A stretch of DNA of 64,000 nt. It comes from Mitsuaria sp. GD03876 (GTDB lineage: Bacteria > Pseudomonadota > Gammaproteobacteria > Burkholderiales > Burkholderiaceae_C). The translations under genes were made by a program, and so were the position numbers. The notes beneath the pieces were generated by a model that saw nothing but the letters and a program-made list of their open reading frames with translations, did not search any database and was not told where the DNA came from. The stretch covers positions 1 to 64,000 of the forward strand of contig NZ_JAOCCU010000009.1 of assembly GCF_029840635.1 (NCBI RefSeq), written 5' to 3'. Shown piece after piece: positions 16,869 through 25,923 of the stretch (positions are counted from its first letter, which is position 1; each line of letters starts with the position of its first letter).

Positions 16869-18743
16869 ATGTGCGGCATCGTCGGCGCAGTCAGCCAAAA
16901 AGACATCGTTCCCATCCTGATCGAGGGCCTGAAGCGCCTCGAGTACCGCGGTTATGACTCCTGCGGCGTGGCGGTGCACCAGGACGGCCAACTGCGCCGG
17001 GCGCGCAGCACCTCGCGGGTGTCGGAGCTGCAGACGCTGGCGGCGCAGGACGGCGTGGCCGCCGGCACCGGCATCGCGCACACGCGCTGGGCGACGCACG
17101 GCGCGCCGGCGGTGCACAACGCGCATCCGCACTTCTCGCACGGCCCGGGCGCCGAGGCGCACGAGCTGCCGGGCCGCATCGCGCTGGTCCACAACGGGAT
17201 CATCGAGAACCACGACGAGCTGCGCGCCGAGCTCAAGGGCCGTGGCTACGTGTTCCACAGCCAGACCGACACCGAGGTCATCGCGCACCTGGTCGATTTC
17301 CATTACCACGGCGACCTGCTGGAGGCGGTGCAGACGGCGGTGGGCCAGCTGCGCGGCGCGTATGCGATCGCGGTGTTCCACAAGGACGAGCCGCACCGCG
17401 TGATCGGCGCGCGCGAGGGCTCGCCGCTGGTGCTGGGCGTCGGCAAGGACGACAGCGCGGGCGCGAACTTCCTGGCGTCGGACGCGATGGCGCTGGCGGG
17501 CGTGACCGACCAGATCGTCTACCTGGAGGAGGGCGATGTCGTCGACCTGCAGTTGGGCCGTTACTGGATCAGCAGCAAGGACGCGGCGACGGGCCGCTTC
17601 GTCAATGTCGAGCGCGAGGTGAAGACCGTGCAGGCGCACAGCGGCGCGGCGGAACTGGGCCCGTACCGGCATTACATGCAGAAGGAGATCTTCGAGCAGC
17701 CGGTGGCGATCGCCAACACGCTGGACGCCGTGACGGGCATCAGCCCGGAGCTGTTCGGCGACGGCGCGTACCGCGTGTTCAAGGAAGTGGACTCGGTGCT
17801 GATCCTGGCGTGCGGGACCAGCTACTACGCGGGCTCGACGGCGAAGTACTGGCTGGAGAGCATCGCCAAGATCCCGACCAGCGTGGAGATCGCCAGCGAG
17901 TACCGCTACCGCGACAGCGTGCCGAACCCGCGCACGCTGGTGGTGACGATCACGCAGAGCGGCGAGACGGCGGACACGCTGGCGGCGCTGAAGCATGCGC
18001 GCTCGCTGGGGATGCAGCACACGCTGACGGTGTGCAACGTGCCGACGAGCGCGATGGTGCGCGAATGCGCGCTGGCCTACATCACGCGGGCGGGCGCGGA
18101 GATCGGCGTGGCGTCGACGAAGGCGTTCACGACGCAGCTGGTGGGGCTGTTCCTGCTGACGCTGGCGCTGGCGCAGACGCGCGGGCACCTCAGCGAGGAA
18201 CAGGAGGCGGAGCACCTGAAGGCGCTGCGTCACCTGCCGGTGGCGGTGCAGGCGGTGCTGGCGCTGGAGCCGCAGGTGATCGCGTGGAGCGAGGAGTTCG
18301 CGCGCAAGGAAAACGCGCTGTTCCTGGGCCGCGGGCTGCATTACCCGATCGCGCTGGAAGGGGCGCTCAAGCTCAAGGAAATCAGCTACATCCACGCGGA
18401 GGCGTACCCGGCGGGTGAGTTGAAGCACGGCCCGCTGGCGCTGGTGACGGCGCAGATGCCGGTGGTGACGGTGGCGCCGAACGACGCGCTGCTGGAGAAG
18501 CTCAAGAGCAACATGCAGGAAGTGCGGGCGCGGGGCGGGGAGCTGTTCGTGTTCGCGGACGGCGACACGAAGATCGACAGCGAGCAGGGGCTGCATGTGA
18601 TCCGGATGCCGGAGCACTACGGCGCGCTGAGCGCGATCCTGCATACGGTGCCGCTGCAACTGCTGGCGTATCACACGGCGTGCGCGCGGGGCACGGACGT
18701 GGACAAGCCGCGGAACCTGGCGAAGAGCGTGACGGTGGAGTGA
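16869..18743 (+). CDS. glmS: Glutamine-fructose-6-phosphate aminotransferase (isomerizing)
   Basis: This 624-residue cytosolic enzyme makes glucosamine-6-phosphate, the first committed step to UDP-GlcNAc. Cys2 (MCGIVGAV) is the glutaminase nucleophile, and [10 protein letters not shown] and [13 protein letters not shown] line the amidotransferase site. Two SIS sugar-isomerase domains follow ([26 protein letters not shown]), and the protein ends with the conserved [11 protein letters not shown]. It is somewhat longer than the roughly 610 residues usual, because of short glutaminase-domain loops. It is convergent with the anti-sigma gene. A degraded copy of part of its 3' third occurs at 29.2 kb. 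Confidence 0.97.
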   Translation: MCGIVGAVSQKDIVPILIEGLKRLEYRGYDSCGVAVHQDGQLRRARSTSRVSELQTLAAQDGVAAGTGIAHTRWATHGAPAVHNAHPHFSHGPGAEAHELPGRIALVHNGIIENHDELRAELKGRGYVFHSQTDTEVIAHLVDFHYHGDLLEAVQTAVGQLRGAYAIAVFHKDEPHRVIGAREGSPLVLGVGKDDSAGANFLASDAMALAGVTDQIVYLEEGDVVDLQLGRYWISSKDAATGRFVNVEREVKTVQAHSGAAELGPYRHYMQKEIFEQPVAIANTLDAVTGISPELFGDGAYRVFKEVDSVLILACGTSYYAGSTAKYWLESIAKIPTSVEIASEYRYRDSVPNPRTLVVTITQSGETADTLAALKHARSLGMQHTLTVCNVPTSAMVRECALAYITRAGAEIGVASTKAFTTQLVGLFLLTLALAQTRGHLSEEQEAEHLKALRHLPVAVQAVLALEPQVIAWSEEFARKENALFLGRGLHYPIALEGALKLKEISYIHAEAYPAGELKHGPLALVTAQMPVVTVAPNDALLEKLKSNMQEVRARGGELFVFADGDTKIDSEQGLHVIRMPEHYGALSAILHTVPLQLLAYHTACARGTDVDKPRNLAKSVTVE

Positions 18744-18798
18744 GCGGGCTGGGGCCTCGTCGGCTGGACACCGGGACCGGCGTGGCACCAGGGGCGGA

Positions 18799-19515
18799 TC
18801 AGACGCCTCCCGCGGACACGATCGGTCCGGTGGGCTTGCCGGTCGGAGACCCTCCGGCGGGCTCGAGGCTGACGGCGAACGCGCTGGTGTCCAGCAGCAG
18901 ATCCGCGCGATTCACCGTGGTCGGCGCTTCTCCAGCGCGGATCAATCCGAGCGAACGAGGCGCGCCGACTTTCGGGACGGCCCACAGCTCCAGCGCGTGG
19001 GCGCCATCGACGGTGACGGGCGCCAACGGCTTCAGCACCAGCGCGCGCCCATCCGCCGACACGCTCGCCACGAAGCCCGTCGGCATGAGTTGAAGACCCT
19101 CCGGCGTGCTGCGAAGCACGACCACCACGGGCGGGGCCTCGGGCAACGGGCGGCTCAGCATCGCGGCGAGCACCAGCGACGCGGCGATCGCGCCCGCGCT
19201 GATGCCCCGCCACAACAGCAACTGGGCGCCGCGGCGCTTCATGCGCTCAGCGCCGCCGTCGGTCGCCGCCGGCGCTTCGTTGGCGCTGCCGAACAGCCGC
19301 GCCTGGATGCCGGCCCACACGCGCTCGGGTGGCTCCACCGCCTCCACTTGGCCGGCGAGCAACTGCAGCCGCGCGTGCCACCGGGCCGCCGCCAGCGCCA
19401 GCGCGGGATGGGCGGGCATCAGTCGCTCGAAGCGGCGCCGCGCGCCGCCCCGGAGCGTGCCCAGCGCGTAGTCCGCGGCCAGGCGTTCGGCGCGTTCGCG
19501 GTGTCCGTAGTCCAT
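18799..19515 (-). CDS. Anti-sigma factor, RskA (anti-sigma-K) type
   Basis: This 238-residue protein would hold the upstream ECF sigma factor at the inner membrane. Residues 1-90 form a helical sigma-binding domain (ERAERLAADYALGTLRGGARRRFE, the anti-sigma domain without the zinc HxxxCxxC motif). One membrane segment follows at about 118-138 (ISAGAIAASLVLAAMLS), then a periplasmic RskA domain with DGAHALELWAVPK and LGLIRAG. It overlaps the sigma gene by one base (TGATG), so the pair is translationally coupled. RskA proteins are released by regulated proteolysis; the signal here is unknown. Confidence 0.9.
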   Translation of the reverse strand: MDYGHRERAERLAADYALGTLRGGARRRFERLMPAHPALALAAARWHARLQLLAGQVEAVEPPERVWAGIQARLFGSANEAPAATDGGAERMKRRGAQLLLWRGISAGAIAASLVLAAMLSRPLPEAPPVVVVLRSTPEGLQLMPTGFVASVSADGRALVLKPLAPVTVDGAHALELWAVPKVGAPRSLGLIRAGEAPTTVNRADLLLDTSAFAVSLEPAGGSPTGKPTGPIVSAGGV

Positions 19516-20216
19516 CAGGACGCCTTTCCGAACGCGCCCAGGCGCTCCGTCGCGCGGTCCAGGCAACTGCGCAGGCTCTGCAGCCCGCGGCGGACCCAGC
19601 TCTTCACCGTGCCCAGGGGCTGGCTCATGTGCTCGGCCACCTCGGCGTGCGACAGCCCCTGGTAATAGGCCAGCGCCAGGCTGCTGCGCTGCTCGCCGCT
19701 CAACCGGTCCATGCAATGCGCCAGCGCGTGGGCCCGGCTCGCGTCGTCGAGCAATTGAAGGGGGCCGGGCGTATCGCTCGGAAGGCCCGCGAGCAGGTCC
19801 GGTTCATGCGACGCCGGATCGCCGGCGTACCCTTCCAGCCCTCCAAAGCGGCTGATCGTGACGGGCTGGGCGGCCTTGCGCCGCATGCTGTCGATGGCGC
19901 GATGGCGAGCGATCGCGGTGAGCCAGGCCATCGCCTGGCCCTGGTCGCGATCGAAGGCCGCGGCCTGGCGCCAGACCGACAGGTAGATCTCCTGCAGGAC
20001 ATCCTCCGCCAAGGCCCGGTCGCGGTTGATGCGGAGCACGAAGCCGAACAGCGTCGCGCTGGTGGCCCGATAGAGCTGCGCGAAGGCGTCCCGGTCGGAC
20101 CGCGCCACGCGGTGCATCAGCTCCGCCAGCCAGTCGTCCCGTTGGGCATGCACGGCCTGCGCGGCCGCCCCCGTGTGTCCGGAACCCGCGTCTGAGGCGT
20201 CGGAGGAAGGTGTCAT
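19515..20216 (-). CDS. ECF RNA polymerase sigma factor, SigK-like
   Basis: This protein of up to 233 residues has sigma region 2 (DAFAQLYRATSATLFGFVLRI to WLTAIARHRAIDSMRR) and region 4 (LSGEQRSSLALAYYQGLSHAEVAEHM, PLGTVKSWVRRGL). Pairing with an RskA protein places it near SigK. The ATG at 20216 lies only about 10 bases from a promoter-like CGTA element, so the mRNA may be leaderless. Alternatively translation may begin at GTG 20153, which would give the more usual length. The element upstream of this gene also occurs before the DUF3455 and DUF4331 genes, implying autoregulation and a defined local regulon. Confidence 0.92.
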   Translation of the reverse strand: MTPSSDASDAGSGHTGAAAQAVHAQRDDWLAELMHRVARSDRDAFAQLYRATSATLFGFVLRINRDRALAEDVLQEIYLSVWRQAAAFDRDQGQAMAWLTAIARHRAIDSMRRKAAQPVTISRFGGLEGYAGDPASHEPDLLAGLPSDTPGPLQLLDDASRAHALAHCMDRLSGEQRSSLALAYYQGLSHAEVAEHMSQPLGTVKSWVRRGLQSLRSCLDRATERLGAFGKAS

Positions 20217-20225
20217 GCCGCGTTG

Positions 20226-20250
20226 TACGCAGCGCGCGCCGGATTGGATG
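20226..20250 (-). promoter_or_regulatory. ECF-type promoter element before the sigma gene (copy 1)
   Basis: The minus strand reads CATCCAAT, 13 bases, then CGTA. Spacing and sequence match the elements at 20946-20970 and 27522-27546. The CATCC core resembles the -35 I recall for mycobacterial SigK. The CGTA is about 10 bases before the annotated ATG. Confidence 0.7.
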
Positions 20251-20302
20251 ACCGCGGTGGACCTGGATGCCCGATCCCCGCGCCGGCACGGGCCGCGACC
20301 GC

Positions 20303-20893
20303 TCAACGCATGGCCACGGGCGTCCAGAAGATGTAGTCCGCCTGGTAGTCCACGACCTGCTTCTGGCCGAGGCTCGTGGCGTCGCAGGCGGTGCGCGGCG
20401 CCACGCCGCCCTGGGTCGCCACGCGCTGGACATGGCTGACGCCCTGCATCACCCCGGTGCCCGTGGCCGGATTCGCCTTCACCAGCTGCAGCGGGATGCT
20501 GTCCGCGCCGGCCGGCGCGACGGCGAGCTGGGTGGCGGTGATCTTGGAGCCATCCCGCGATTCCCAGGTCGCGGGCGGGCCGTAATACTTGCCGACCGTT
20601 TGTCCCTGGCGGTCCTTCAGCGTGGCGTCGGGGCCGACGAAGACCCATTCGAATTGCCCTGCCGCGTCCTTCTTCGCCCGGCATTCATAGGTGATCCGGC
20701 CGACGCCCACGGTCTCCATGGCGATCTGGTGGCCTTGCGGCACCTGCACCGCGGCGGGCAGGCCGGCCTGCGAGAAGGCCGGCGCCCGGGCGCCGGAGGA
20801 GCCGGACATGGCGCAGGCGCCGAGCATCACGACCGGCGCCAGCGGCGCCAACAGCGTCAGGACGGACTTCGCGCGGGGGGACATCGTGTTCAT
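20303..20893 (-). CDS. DUF3455 domain lipoprotein
   Basis: This 196-residue exported protein has a signal sequence ending in a lipobox (VVMLGAC at about residue 27), so it is probably lipidated. The mature part is DUF3455: VPQGHQIAMETVGVGRITYEC, FEWVFVGPDATL, GKYYGPPATWESRDGS, and the end VVDYQADYIFW. The function of the domain is unknown. It follows the TonB-receptor gene by 51 bases and has its own copy of the CATCCAA-N14-CGTA element inside the end of that gene. Membership of the sigma regulon is inferred from that element. Confidence 0.88.
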   Translation of the reverse strand: MNTMSPRAKSVLTLLAPLAPVVMLGACAMSGSSGARAPAFSQAGLPAAVQVPQGHQIAMETVGVGRITYECRAKKDAAGQFEWVFVGPDATLKDRQGQTVGKYYGPPATWESRDGSKITATQLAVAPAGADSIPLQLVKANPATGTGVMQGVSHVQRVATQGGVAPRTACDATSLGQKQVVDYQADYIFWTPVAMR

Positions 20894-20944
20894 CGCAGCT
20901 CCTCGTGGGGTGGGACAAGGCCGCCCGGCCCTGCCTGAGACGCT

Positions 20945-23161
20945 CTACGCAGGCCGACCCGCCTTGGATGCATTGCTTTCCGATCGCCACGACGCGGATT
21001 TCCCGGCTCGGAAGCGCCGGCGGACCGTGACGCGCCAGGTCCGCGGTTCCGCCGGATGCAGATGCCGATCCGCGACCGGAGCCGTTTCACCGGGAAGGCG
21101 GGACTCGTAGAAGTACTCGATGTCGTTGACACGCCGGTCGAACAGGTTGAACACGTCCAGCGTCCATTCGGTCTTCGGGCTCAGCTGCCTGCTCACGCGC
21201 AGGTTGGCCGTCAACGAGGACCGCGAGCGCGCGCTGTTGTCCTCGATCAGCGGCGCCGAGCCGAGGTAGCGCCACTGCAGGCTCGCGGACCAGGGACCGA
21301 CGTCCTTCATCGTCACGCCGACGGAGGCGACCCGGTCGACGGCGTTGGGGATGCGGCGCCCGGCCGGGTCGCGATCCGCGAAGCGCGCGCGGGTCCAGGC
21401 CAGGTCCGCGTCGATCAGCAGCCACGGGAGCGGGACGAACCGGTTGTTCCACTCCACCCCGCGCCGCGTGCTGGGGCGGTTGGCCTCGGTCGATCCGGCA
21501 TCGCCGACGTACAGGAGCTCCGAGTCGAAGTCCAGTCGCCACACCGCCAGCGACGTCTGCAGGCCCGGCAGCCATTCGCTGCGCAGCCCGACCTCGCGGC
21601 CGCGGGCACGGACCAGCCCGGGGACGGCGTCCACGGCGTCGCCCGAGCGCGGGTCGACACGGGTGGTGACGCCGCGCGCGTCGTTGCTGTGCAAGCCGCG
21701 GCCGGCGTTGAGGAACAGCTCGGTCCTCGCCCACGGGCCGAGCACCAGCGACCCCGTCGGCGACACCGCCGAGTGACGGGCCGCGCCCGAGTTCAGCGGT
21801 TGCGACAGGCTGTCCACGTGGAAGCGCGCCTGGTCCGCGCGCAGGCCGATCACCGCGCGGGCCCAGGGCGTCAGCTCGATGCCGGTCTGCGCGAACACGC
21901 TGGACAGCGTCTCCCGCACGCGATCGTCCCGCGTCGTGCCTACGACGGCCCGTGCCGCGGTGTCGAACAGCCCCACGCGCGCGCGATCCTGGCGCACTTG
22001 AACGCCGGCCTCGCTGCGGGCCGGCCAGGCGCCGATCGAATGCTCGACCGCATGGCTGGCGCTGAAGCCGCGGACGTGGCGATCGTCCTGCTGGGCGAAC
22101 TGGTCGCCGGTGTCCGGGCGCTCCAGCGCATAGGTGAAGTTGGAGTACAGCGACAGGCGATACGCCACCGCATAGGCCGCCGCGCGGGTCGTGCGCGCGC
22201 CGTCCTGCCGCGACCAGTCGACCGAGACACCGGTGCGCCGGGTCCGGCCGCCGTCGGTCGTATCGATCGCGTCGAAGCGTCCGAAGGGCCGGCCTTGAAA
22301 GGTCCCGGCCTCGATGAGCCGTTGCGGCACCTGGTCGGTGGCCGTCCAGTCCGCGCGGTAGTCCATCAGGCCCACGCGCCACCGGTCGTCGCCGTGGGCG
22401 CCTGACAGGCTCAGCAGCAGGTTGCGGCGATGGAGCCTTTCCGGCACGCGCCAGGGGCCGTCGTTGCCCATCGCCTCGACGGCACCCAACGCCTGCACGC
22501 CGTCGGCGACGCGGGCGGATCCGGCCGCGAGCGCGCGCCGGTAGCGGCCCTCCCCGGCGGTGAGGCTCACGAAGGGCGCGTCGAGTTGGCGCAGGTAGTC
22601 GATGTCGGCGGAGCCCGCCGCGGAGAAGTCGCCATTGCGCGCGAAGTACGGCCCCTTGCGGTAGTCGATGCGCTCGACCAACTCCGGGATCAGGAAGTTC
22701 AGGTCGGCATACCCCTGGCCGTGGGCGTGGCTCGGCATGTTCACCGGCACGCCCATCACGCTCGTGGCGAAGTCCGTCCCGTGATCCAGGTTGAAGCCGC
22801 GCAGGAAGTACTGGTTGGCCTTCCCGTCGCCGCTGTGCTGCGTGACGATCAGGCCGGGCACGAACTCCAGGACTTCGCCCGGCCTCAGCACCGGGCGATG
22901 CTTGAGCAGCGGTGCCCGGATCGTTCCTTGCGACGCGGCGTCGCTGCTGCCGACCGCGTTGTCGTAGTGCCGGCCGTCGACCTGGACCCGCATCAGGGTC
23001 ACCGGCGGCGACGGCTCGGATGCCGCCCCCGCCGGCGCCGCGTCGGACGACTCGGCGGGCCGGACGCCGGCCGGCGCCTCGGGACCGGGCGAGGCGCTCG
23101 CCGCCGCGCCCAGGAGGATCAACGCCGGGAGGGCGGCCATGCGAAGCGTTCTGGTCGTCAT
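20945..23161 (-). CDS. TonB-dependent outer-membrane receptor
   Basis: This 738-residue protein has a signal peptide (LPALILLGAAASAS), a periplasmic plug domain (about 60-190, with PGEVLEFVPGLIVTQHSG, ANQYFLRGFNLDHGTDF and RIDYRKGPYFARNGDF) and a 22-strand-type barrel ending at RRRFRAGK. An uncommon tail of about 17 residues follows. It imports a scarce substrate with TonB energy. Nothing in its sequence identifies the substrate, and no Fur box precedes it. It overlaps the HupE/UreJ-like gene by 4 bases (ATGA), so the two are translationally coupled. Confidence 0.92.
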   Translation of the reverse strand: MTTRTLRMAALPALILLGAAASASPGPEAPAGVRPAESSDAAPAGAASEPSPPVTLMRVQVDGRHYDNAVGSSDAASQGTIRAPLLKHRPVLRPGEVLEFVPGLIVTQHSGDGKANQYFLRGFNLDHGTDFATSVMGVPVNMPSHAHGQGYADLNFLIPELVERIDYRKGPYFARNGDFSAAGSADIDYLRQLDAPFVSLTAGEGRYRRALAAGSARVADGVQALGAVEAMGNDGPWRVPERLHRRNLLLSLSGAHGDDRWRVGLMDYRADWTATDQVPQRLIEAGTFQGRPFGRFDAIDTTDGGRTRRTGVSVDWSRQDGARTTRAAAYAVAYRLSLYSNFTYALERPDTGDQFAQQDDRHVRGFSASHAVEHSIGAWPARSEAGVQVRQDRARVGLFDTAARAVVGTTRDDRVRETLSSVFAQTGIELTPWARAVIGLRADQARFHVDSLSQPLNSGAARHSAVSPTGSLVLGPWARTELFLNAGRGLHSNDARGVTTRVDPRSGDAVDAVPGLVRARGREVGLRSEWLPGLQTSLAVWRLDFDSELLYVGDAGSTEANRPSTRRGVEWNNRFVPLPWLLIDADLAWTRARFADRDPAGRRIPNAVDRVASVGVTMKDVGPWSASLQWRYLGSAPLIEDNSARSRSSLTANLRVSRQLSPKTEWTLDVFNLFDRRVNDIEYFYESRLPGETAPVADRHLHPAEPRTWRVTVRRRFRAGKSASWRSESNASKAGRPA
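20946..20970 (-). promoter_or_regulatory. ECF-type promoter element before the DUF3455 gene (copy 2)
   Basis: The minus strand reads CATCCAAG, 13 bases, then CGTA. The element overlaps the last codons of the TonB-receptor gene and ends 52 bases before the DUF3455 ATG. Spacing is identical to the two other copies. Confidence 0.7.
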
Positions 23162-24363
23162 CCGCCGAGCCCCAGGAGCCGCAGGTCGAAGAGGCGTTCG
23201 ACGAGCCACACGATCGCGATGGCCGCGACGGCGACCGAGCACGCGTCCAGCACCCAGCGCGGATACCCCCGCCAGCGACGCGCGGTCCATGCCAAGGGCA
23301 CGAGCGCGGCGACGATCGTCAACTGCCCGGCCTCCACGCCGAGGTTGAAGAGCACCAGCGGCAGCGCGAGATCGGCGTGCGCCAGTCCGAGGTCCTTCAA
23401 CGCGCTCGCGAAGCCGAAGCCATGCACCAGCCCGAAGGCGAAGGTGAGCCGCCATCGCGTCTCCACCAGCACGGGCCGGAGGTTGTTGAGCGCGGCCAGC
23501 AGCACGCTCAGCGCGATGAGGCTCTCCACCCATCGGGACGGCGGATTCAGCACGTCGAAGACGGCCAGGCCCAGCGTGATCGAGTGCGCGACGGTGAACG
23601 CGGTCACCACGCCGAGCACGCGCCAGAACGCGGGCCGCCAAGCCGCGGCGGGCCACCAACGGTCTCCCGACCGCGTCAGGACGGCCGGCAACAGCAGCAC
23701 GACGAGGAAGAGCACATGGTCGACGCCGATCCAGATGTGGTGCACGCCATCCAGGAAGAGGGCCAGCGATCCGGCCGGATCGGCCGATCCGCCATCCTGC
23801 GAGGGGCAGCTCGCGCCGGACGCGGGGCCGAGTCCTAGGGGCAGGCTCAGCGCCGCGCTGCCCGGCGCGATGACGGTGGTCCGCGTCGACCCCGCCATCG
23901 TCCGCGCGAGGATGCCCCGATGCGTCGGATCGGTCGCGGCGAAGAGGCCGTACGACAGGGAGGCGGTCGCCGGCGAAGCCGTGCACGACCACGTCCGCGT
24001 CAGCACCGCATACCGGCCATCGCTGTGCTGGTCCAGTTGCAGCGGCGCGAACGCGCCGGGCATGCAGGCGGCGCCGGCGGCATCGCCCACCTCCAGCCGC
24101 AGGTCGCGGCCGACGAGCGCCTCGATGTCGGCGGTGCGGCCTCGCACCTCGCCCCAGCGCAGCAGCCCGTCGTCGTCCGCGTCCAGCACGAGGTCGCGGT
24201 CCAGGTCCCGAAGGGCGATGTCGGCCCGCAACGTCACCTGCCAGCCGTCGACCGAGAGCCGCAGGTAGGCGTCGCTCGCCTTGTGCGCCCAGGCCGCGGG
24301 AGCGAGGCCCGAGAGCGCGAGGGCCATCGCCGCGGCGACCCGCCAGGCACCAGGCCCGCTCAT
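23158..24363 (-). CDS. HupE/UreJ family membrane protein
   Basis: This 401-residue protein has a signal peptide ending at WAHKASDAYLRL. A soluble exported N-terminal half (about 25-190) follows, with an acidic EF-hand-like run (LDADDDGLLRWGEVRG, about 55-75) that could bind a divalent cation. The C-terminal half is a six- to seven-helix HupE_UreJ_2 domain with VDHVLFLVVLLLP, HSITLGLA, FGLVHGFGFASAL and LFNLGVEAGQ. Relatives are proposed metal (Ni/Co) permeases, but transport has rarely been shown. The His-rich helix motifs suggest metal contact. It is coupled to both neighbours by 4-base overlaps. Confidence 0.9.
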   Translation of the reverse strand: MSGPGAWRVAAAMALALSGLAPAAWAHKASDAYLRLSVDGWQVTLRADIALRDLDRDLVLDADDDGLLRWGEVRGRTADIEALVGRDLRLEVGDAAGAACMPGAFAPLQLDQHSDGRYAVLTRTWSCTASPATASLSYGLFAATDPTHRGILARTMAGSTRTTVIAPGSAALSLPLGLGPASGASCPSQDGGSADPAGSLALFLDGVHHIWIGVDHVLFLVVLLLPAVLTRSGDRWWPAAAWRPAFWRVLGVVTAFTVAHSITLGLAVFDVLNPPSRWVESLIALSVLLAALNNLRPVLVETRWRLTFAFGLVHGFGFASALKDLGLAHADLALPLVLFNLGVEAGQLTIVAALVPLAWTARRWRGYPRWVLDACSVAVAAIAIVWLVERLFDLRLLGLGG

Positions 24364-25586
24364 CCCGGCTCCTCGATCCGGCGGTCCCGCAGGCCGTGCT
24401 CGCGGGCGAAGGCGCGCACCGGCGCGGCCGACTCCGGGTGGCCGGCGGCCTGCGCGGCGCGCACCAGCAACACGGCATCCGCGGGCTCGCGCTGGAGGGC
24501 CCAGTTCAGCTCGGCCTGCCGCAGCGCGAGCGGGGCATCACCGAGGACATCCAGCGCGAAGCGCGCGCGTTCCCGCGCATGACTGGTGTCGCCGCGCAGC
24601 GCGGCCGCGTCGAAGCGCGCCTGCATCTCGGTCTTCGCCGGGACCGCGTCCGGGGCGCCCATCTGCTTCCAGGCGATGGCGAGCCGAAGCAACAAGGCAT
24701 CGGGCAACGCGGAGAGCAACGGGCCGGTCTCCGTGGCCTGGCCCGCCCGCACCAGCGACGCGGCCTGTGCCGGACGTCCCGCGTCCAGCAGCCAATCGGC
24801 ATAGGCCGCGCGCGCGTACAGGCCGTCGTCGAGCGACAAGGCCTTCGCATACAGCGCGCCCGCCTCCGGACGGCCCTGGCGTTCGGCCAGTTCCGCCTGC
24901 AGCAGCGCCAGCCAGGCGTGCGGCGCCTGCGGCGCGCGATCCAGCGCCGCGAGCCGGTCGCGCGCCGCGCGGTCCCGCCCCTGCAGGCTGTCGAGTTCCG
25001 CCAGGCAGGCCTGGCCGTGCGGCAGCGACAGCGGCGGCGCGGCGAGCCGCTCGCACCCGGAGCGGGCCTCGTCCCAGCGTCCGCGCACCTGCAGCACGCC
25101 GGCGCGGGTGAACTCGGCCTGCGCGCGCAACGCGGGCGCCAGGTCGCGCTCGCGCAGCAACCGGTCGAGCTCCGTCAACGCCGGATCGAAATCGTGCTGC
25201 GCCTGCAGCACCGTGGCCTTGAGCAGCCGGACCGCCGGGGGCGCCGCGGGATCCGTCCACCACGGGCGCAGCCAGGCTTGCGCGGTGCCCAGGTCCCGCG
25301 GATCGCCGAAGCGGCGGCCGCGGTCGATGGCCTCGCGGGCCGCGCGCAAGGCCAGGCCCAGGTCCCGGGGCTGCTGGGCCAGCACCCGTTGCTCCGCGCG
25401 CAGCCGCGCCCGTTCCGTCGCCGATCCGGCGCGCGACGGCAGCCGTTCCACGACCTCGTCGTCGTGTCGAGGGCGGGACGGCTCGGCCACCGCGGCGGCC
25501 ATCGCGATCGCGAGGAGGATCGCGAGGGCCCGCGGCAGGGACGACGGGGCCGGGCCGGCGAGCGCCTCGACCCGTTCGGCGCTCAC
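24360..25586 (-). CDS. Exported TPR-like repeat protein
   Basis: This 408-residue protein starts with GTG, overlapping the preceding stop (GTGA). An N-terminal hydrophobic stretch (LPRALAILLAIAMAAAVA, about 15-32) is a signal peptide or anchor. The rest is alpha-helical with Ala/Leu-rich 30-40-residue repeats (for example FDPALTELDRLLRERDLAPALRA and WLALLQAELAERQGRPEAGAL), consistent with tetratricopeptide repeats in the periplasm. It probably scaffolds partners of the HupE/TonB system. It has no catalytic motif. Confidence 0.8.
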   Translation of the reverse strand: MSAERVEALAGPAPSSLPRALAILLAIAMAAAVAEPSRPRHDDEVVERLPSRAGSATERARLRAEQRVLAQQPRDLGLALRAAREAIDRGRRFGDPRDLGTAQAWLRPWWTDPAAPPAVRLLKATVLQAQHDFDPALTELDRLLRERDLAPALRAQAEFTRAGVLQVRGRWDEARSGCERLAAPPLSLPHGQACLAELDSLQGRDRAARDRLAALDRAPQAPHAWLALLQAELAERQGRPEAGALYAKALSLDDGLYARAAYADWLLDAGRPAQAASLVRAGQATETGPLLSALPDALLLRLAIAWKQMGAPDAVPAKTEMQARFDAAALRGDTSHARERARFALDVLGDAPLALRQAELNWALQREPADAVLLVRAAQAAGHPESAAPVRAFAREHGLRDRRIEEPG

Positions 25587-25909
25587 GTGACGGGCGCCGG
25601 TTCGTCGGTCTCGCTGGTGGGGGGCACCGTCACGTTGTCGGCCGTCAGCGGCTCCGCGGTCTCGCTGCCGGACTGGGCCGTCGTCAGCGTGAACTGCGTG
25701 TAGGCGGCGGGCGAGGCCAGCGCGCTGTCCGGGATGGCGCCGCCGGCGGGCTGGCCCGGCATGTCGGTCGCGTCGTCGCCGCCGCCGCCGAAGCAGCCGG
25801 CCACGAGCGTCGCGGCGGCGATCGCCGTCAGGCGCAGCGCGGGGCGCCGCCACCGGTTGGCCGGATCCGGCGCGGTCCGGCCGGCCGTGACAGGGAAGGG
25901 CGTGGTCAT
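25583..25909 (-). CDS. Small lipoprotein of unknown function
   Basis: This protein is 108 residues from the ATG at 25909, chosen because AGGAAGGAG lies 6 bases upstream; an ATG at 25927 would include that ribosome site in the coding region. A signal sequence ends in a lipobox (TLVAGC, about residue 39), followed by GGGGDD. The mature part is short, Thr/Pro/Glu-rich and probably disordered (TVPPTSETDEPAPVT). It lies between the DUF4331 and TPR genes within the same operon. No family recognised. Confidence 0.75.
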   Translation of the reverse strand: MTTPFPVTAGRTAPDPANRWRRPALRLTAIAAATLVAGCFGGGGDDATDMPGQPAGGAIPDSALASPAAYTQFTLTTAQSGSETAEPLTADNVTVPPTSETDEPAPVT

Positions 25910-25923
25910 GACGGGCTCCTTCC

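Noticed and set aside
16869-16869. glmS ribozyme upstream of glmS
   Set aside because: The leader is short and shows no ribozyme-like core; that ribozyme is a Gram-positive feature.
18744-18798. Tn7-type insertion downstream of glmS
   Set aside because: The 55-base gap to the anti-sigma gene shows no terminal inverted repeats or transposition genes.
23162-24478. Extension of the TonB-receptor frame upstream to 24478
   Set aside because: The signal peptide begins at 23161 and the upstream part overlaps the HupE/UreJ-like gene in another frame.
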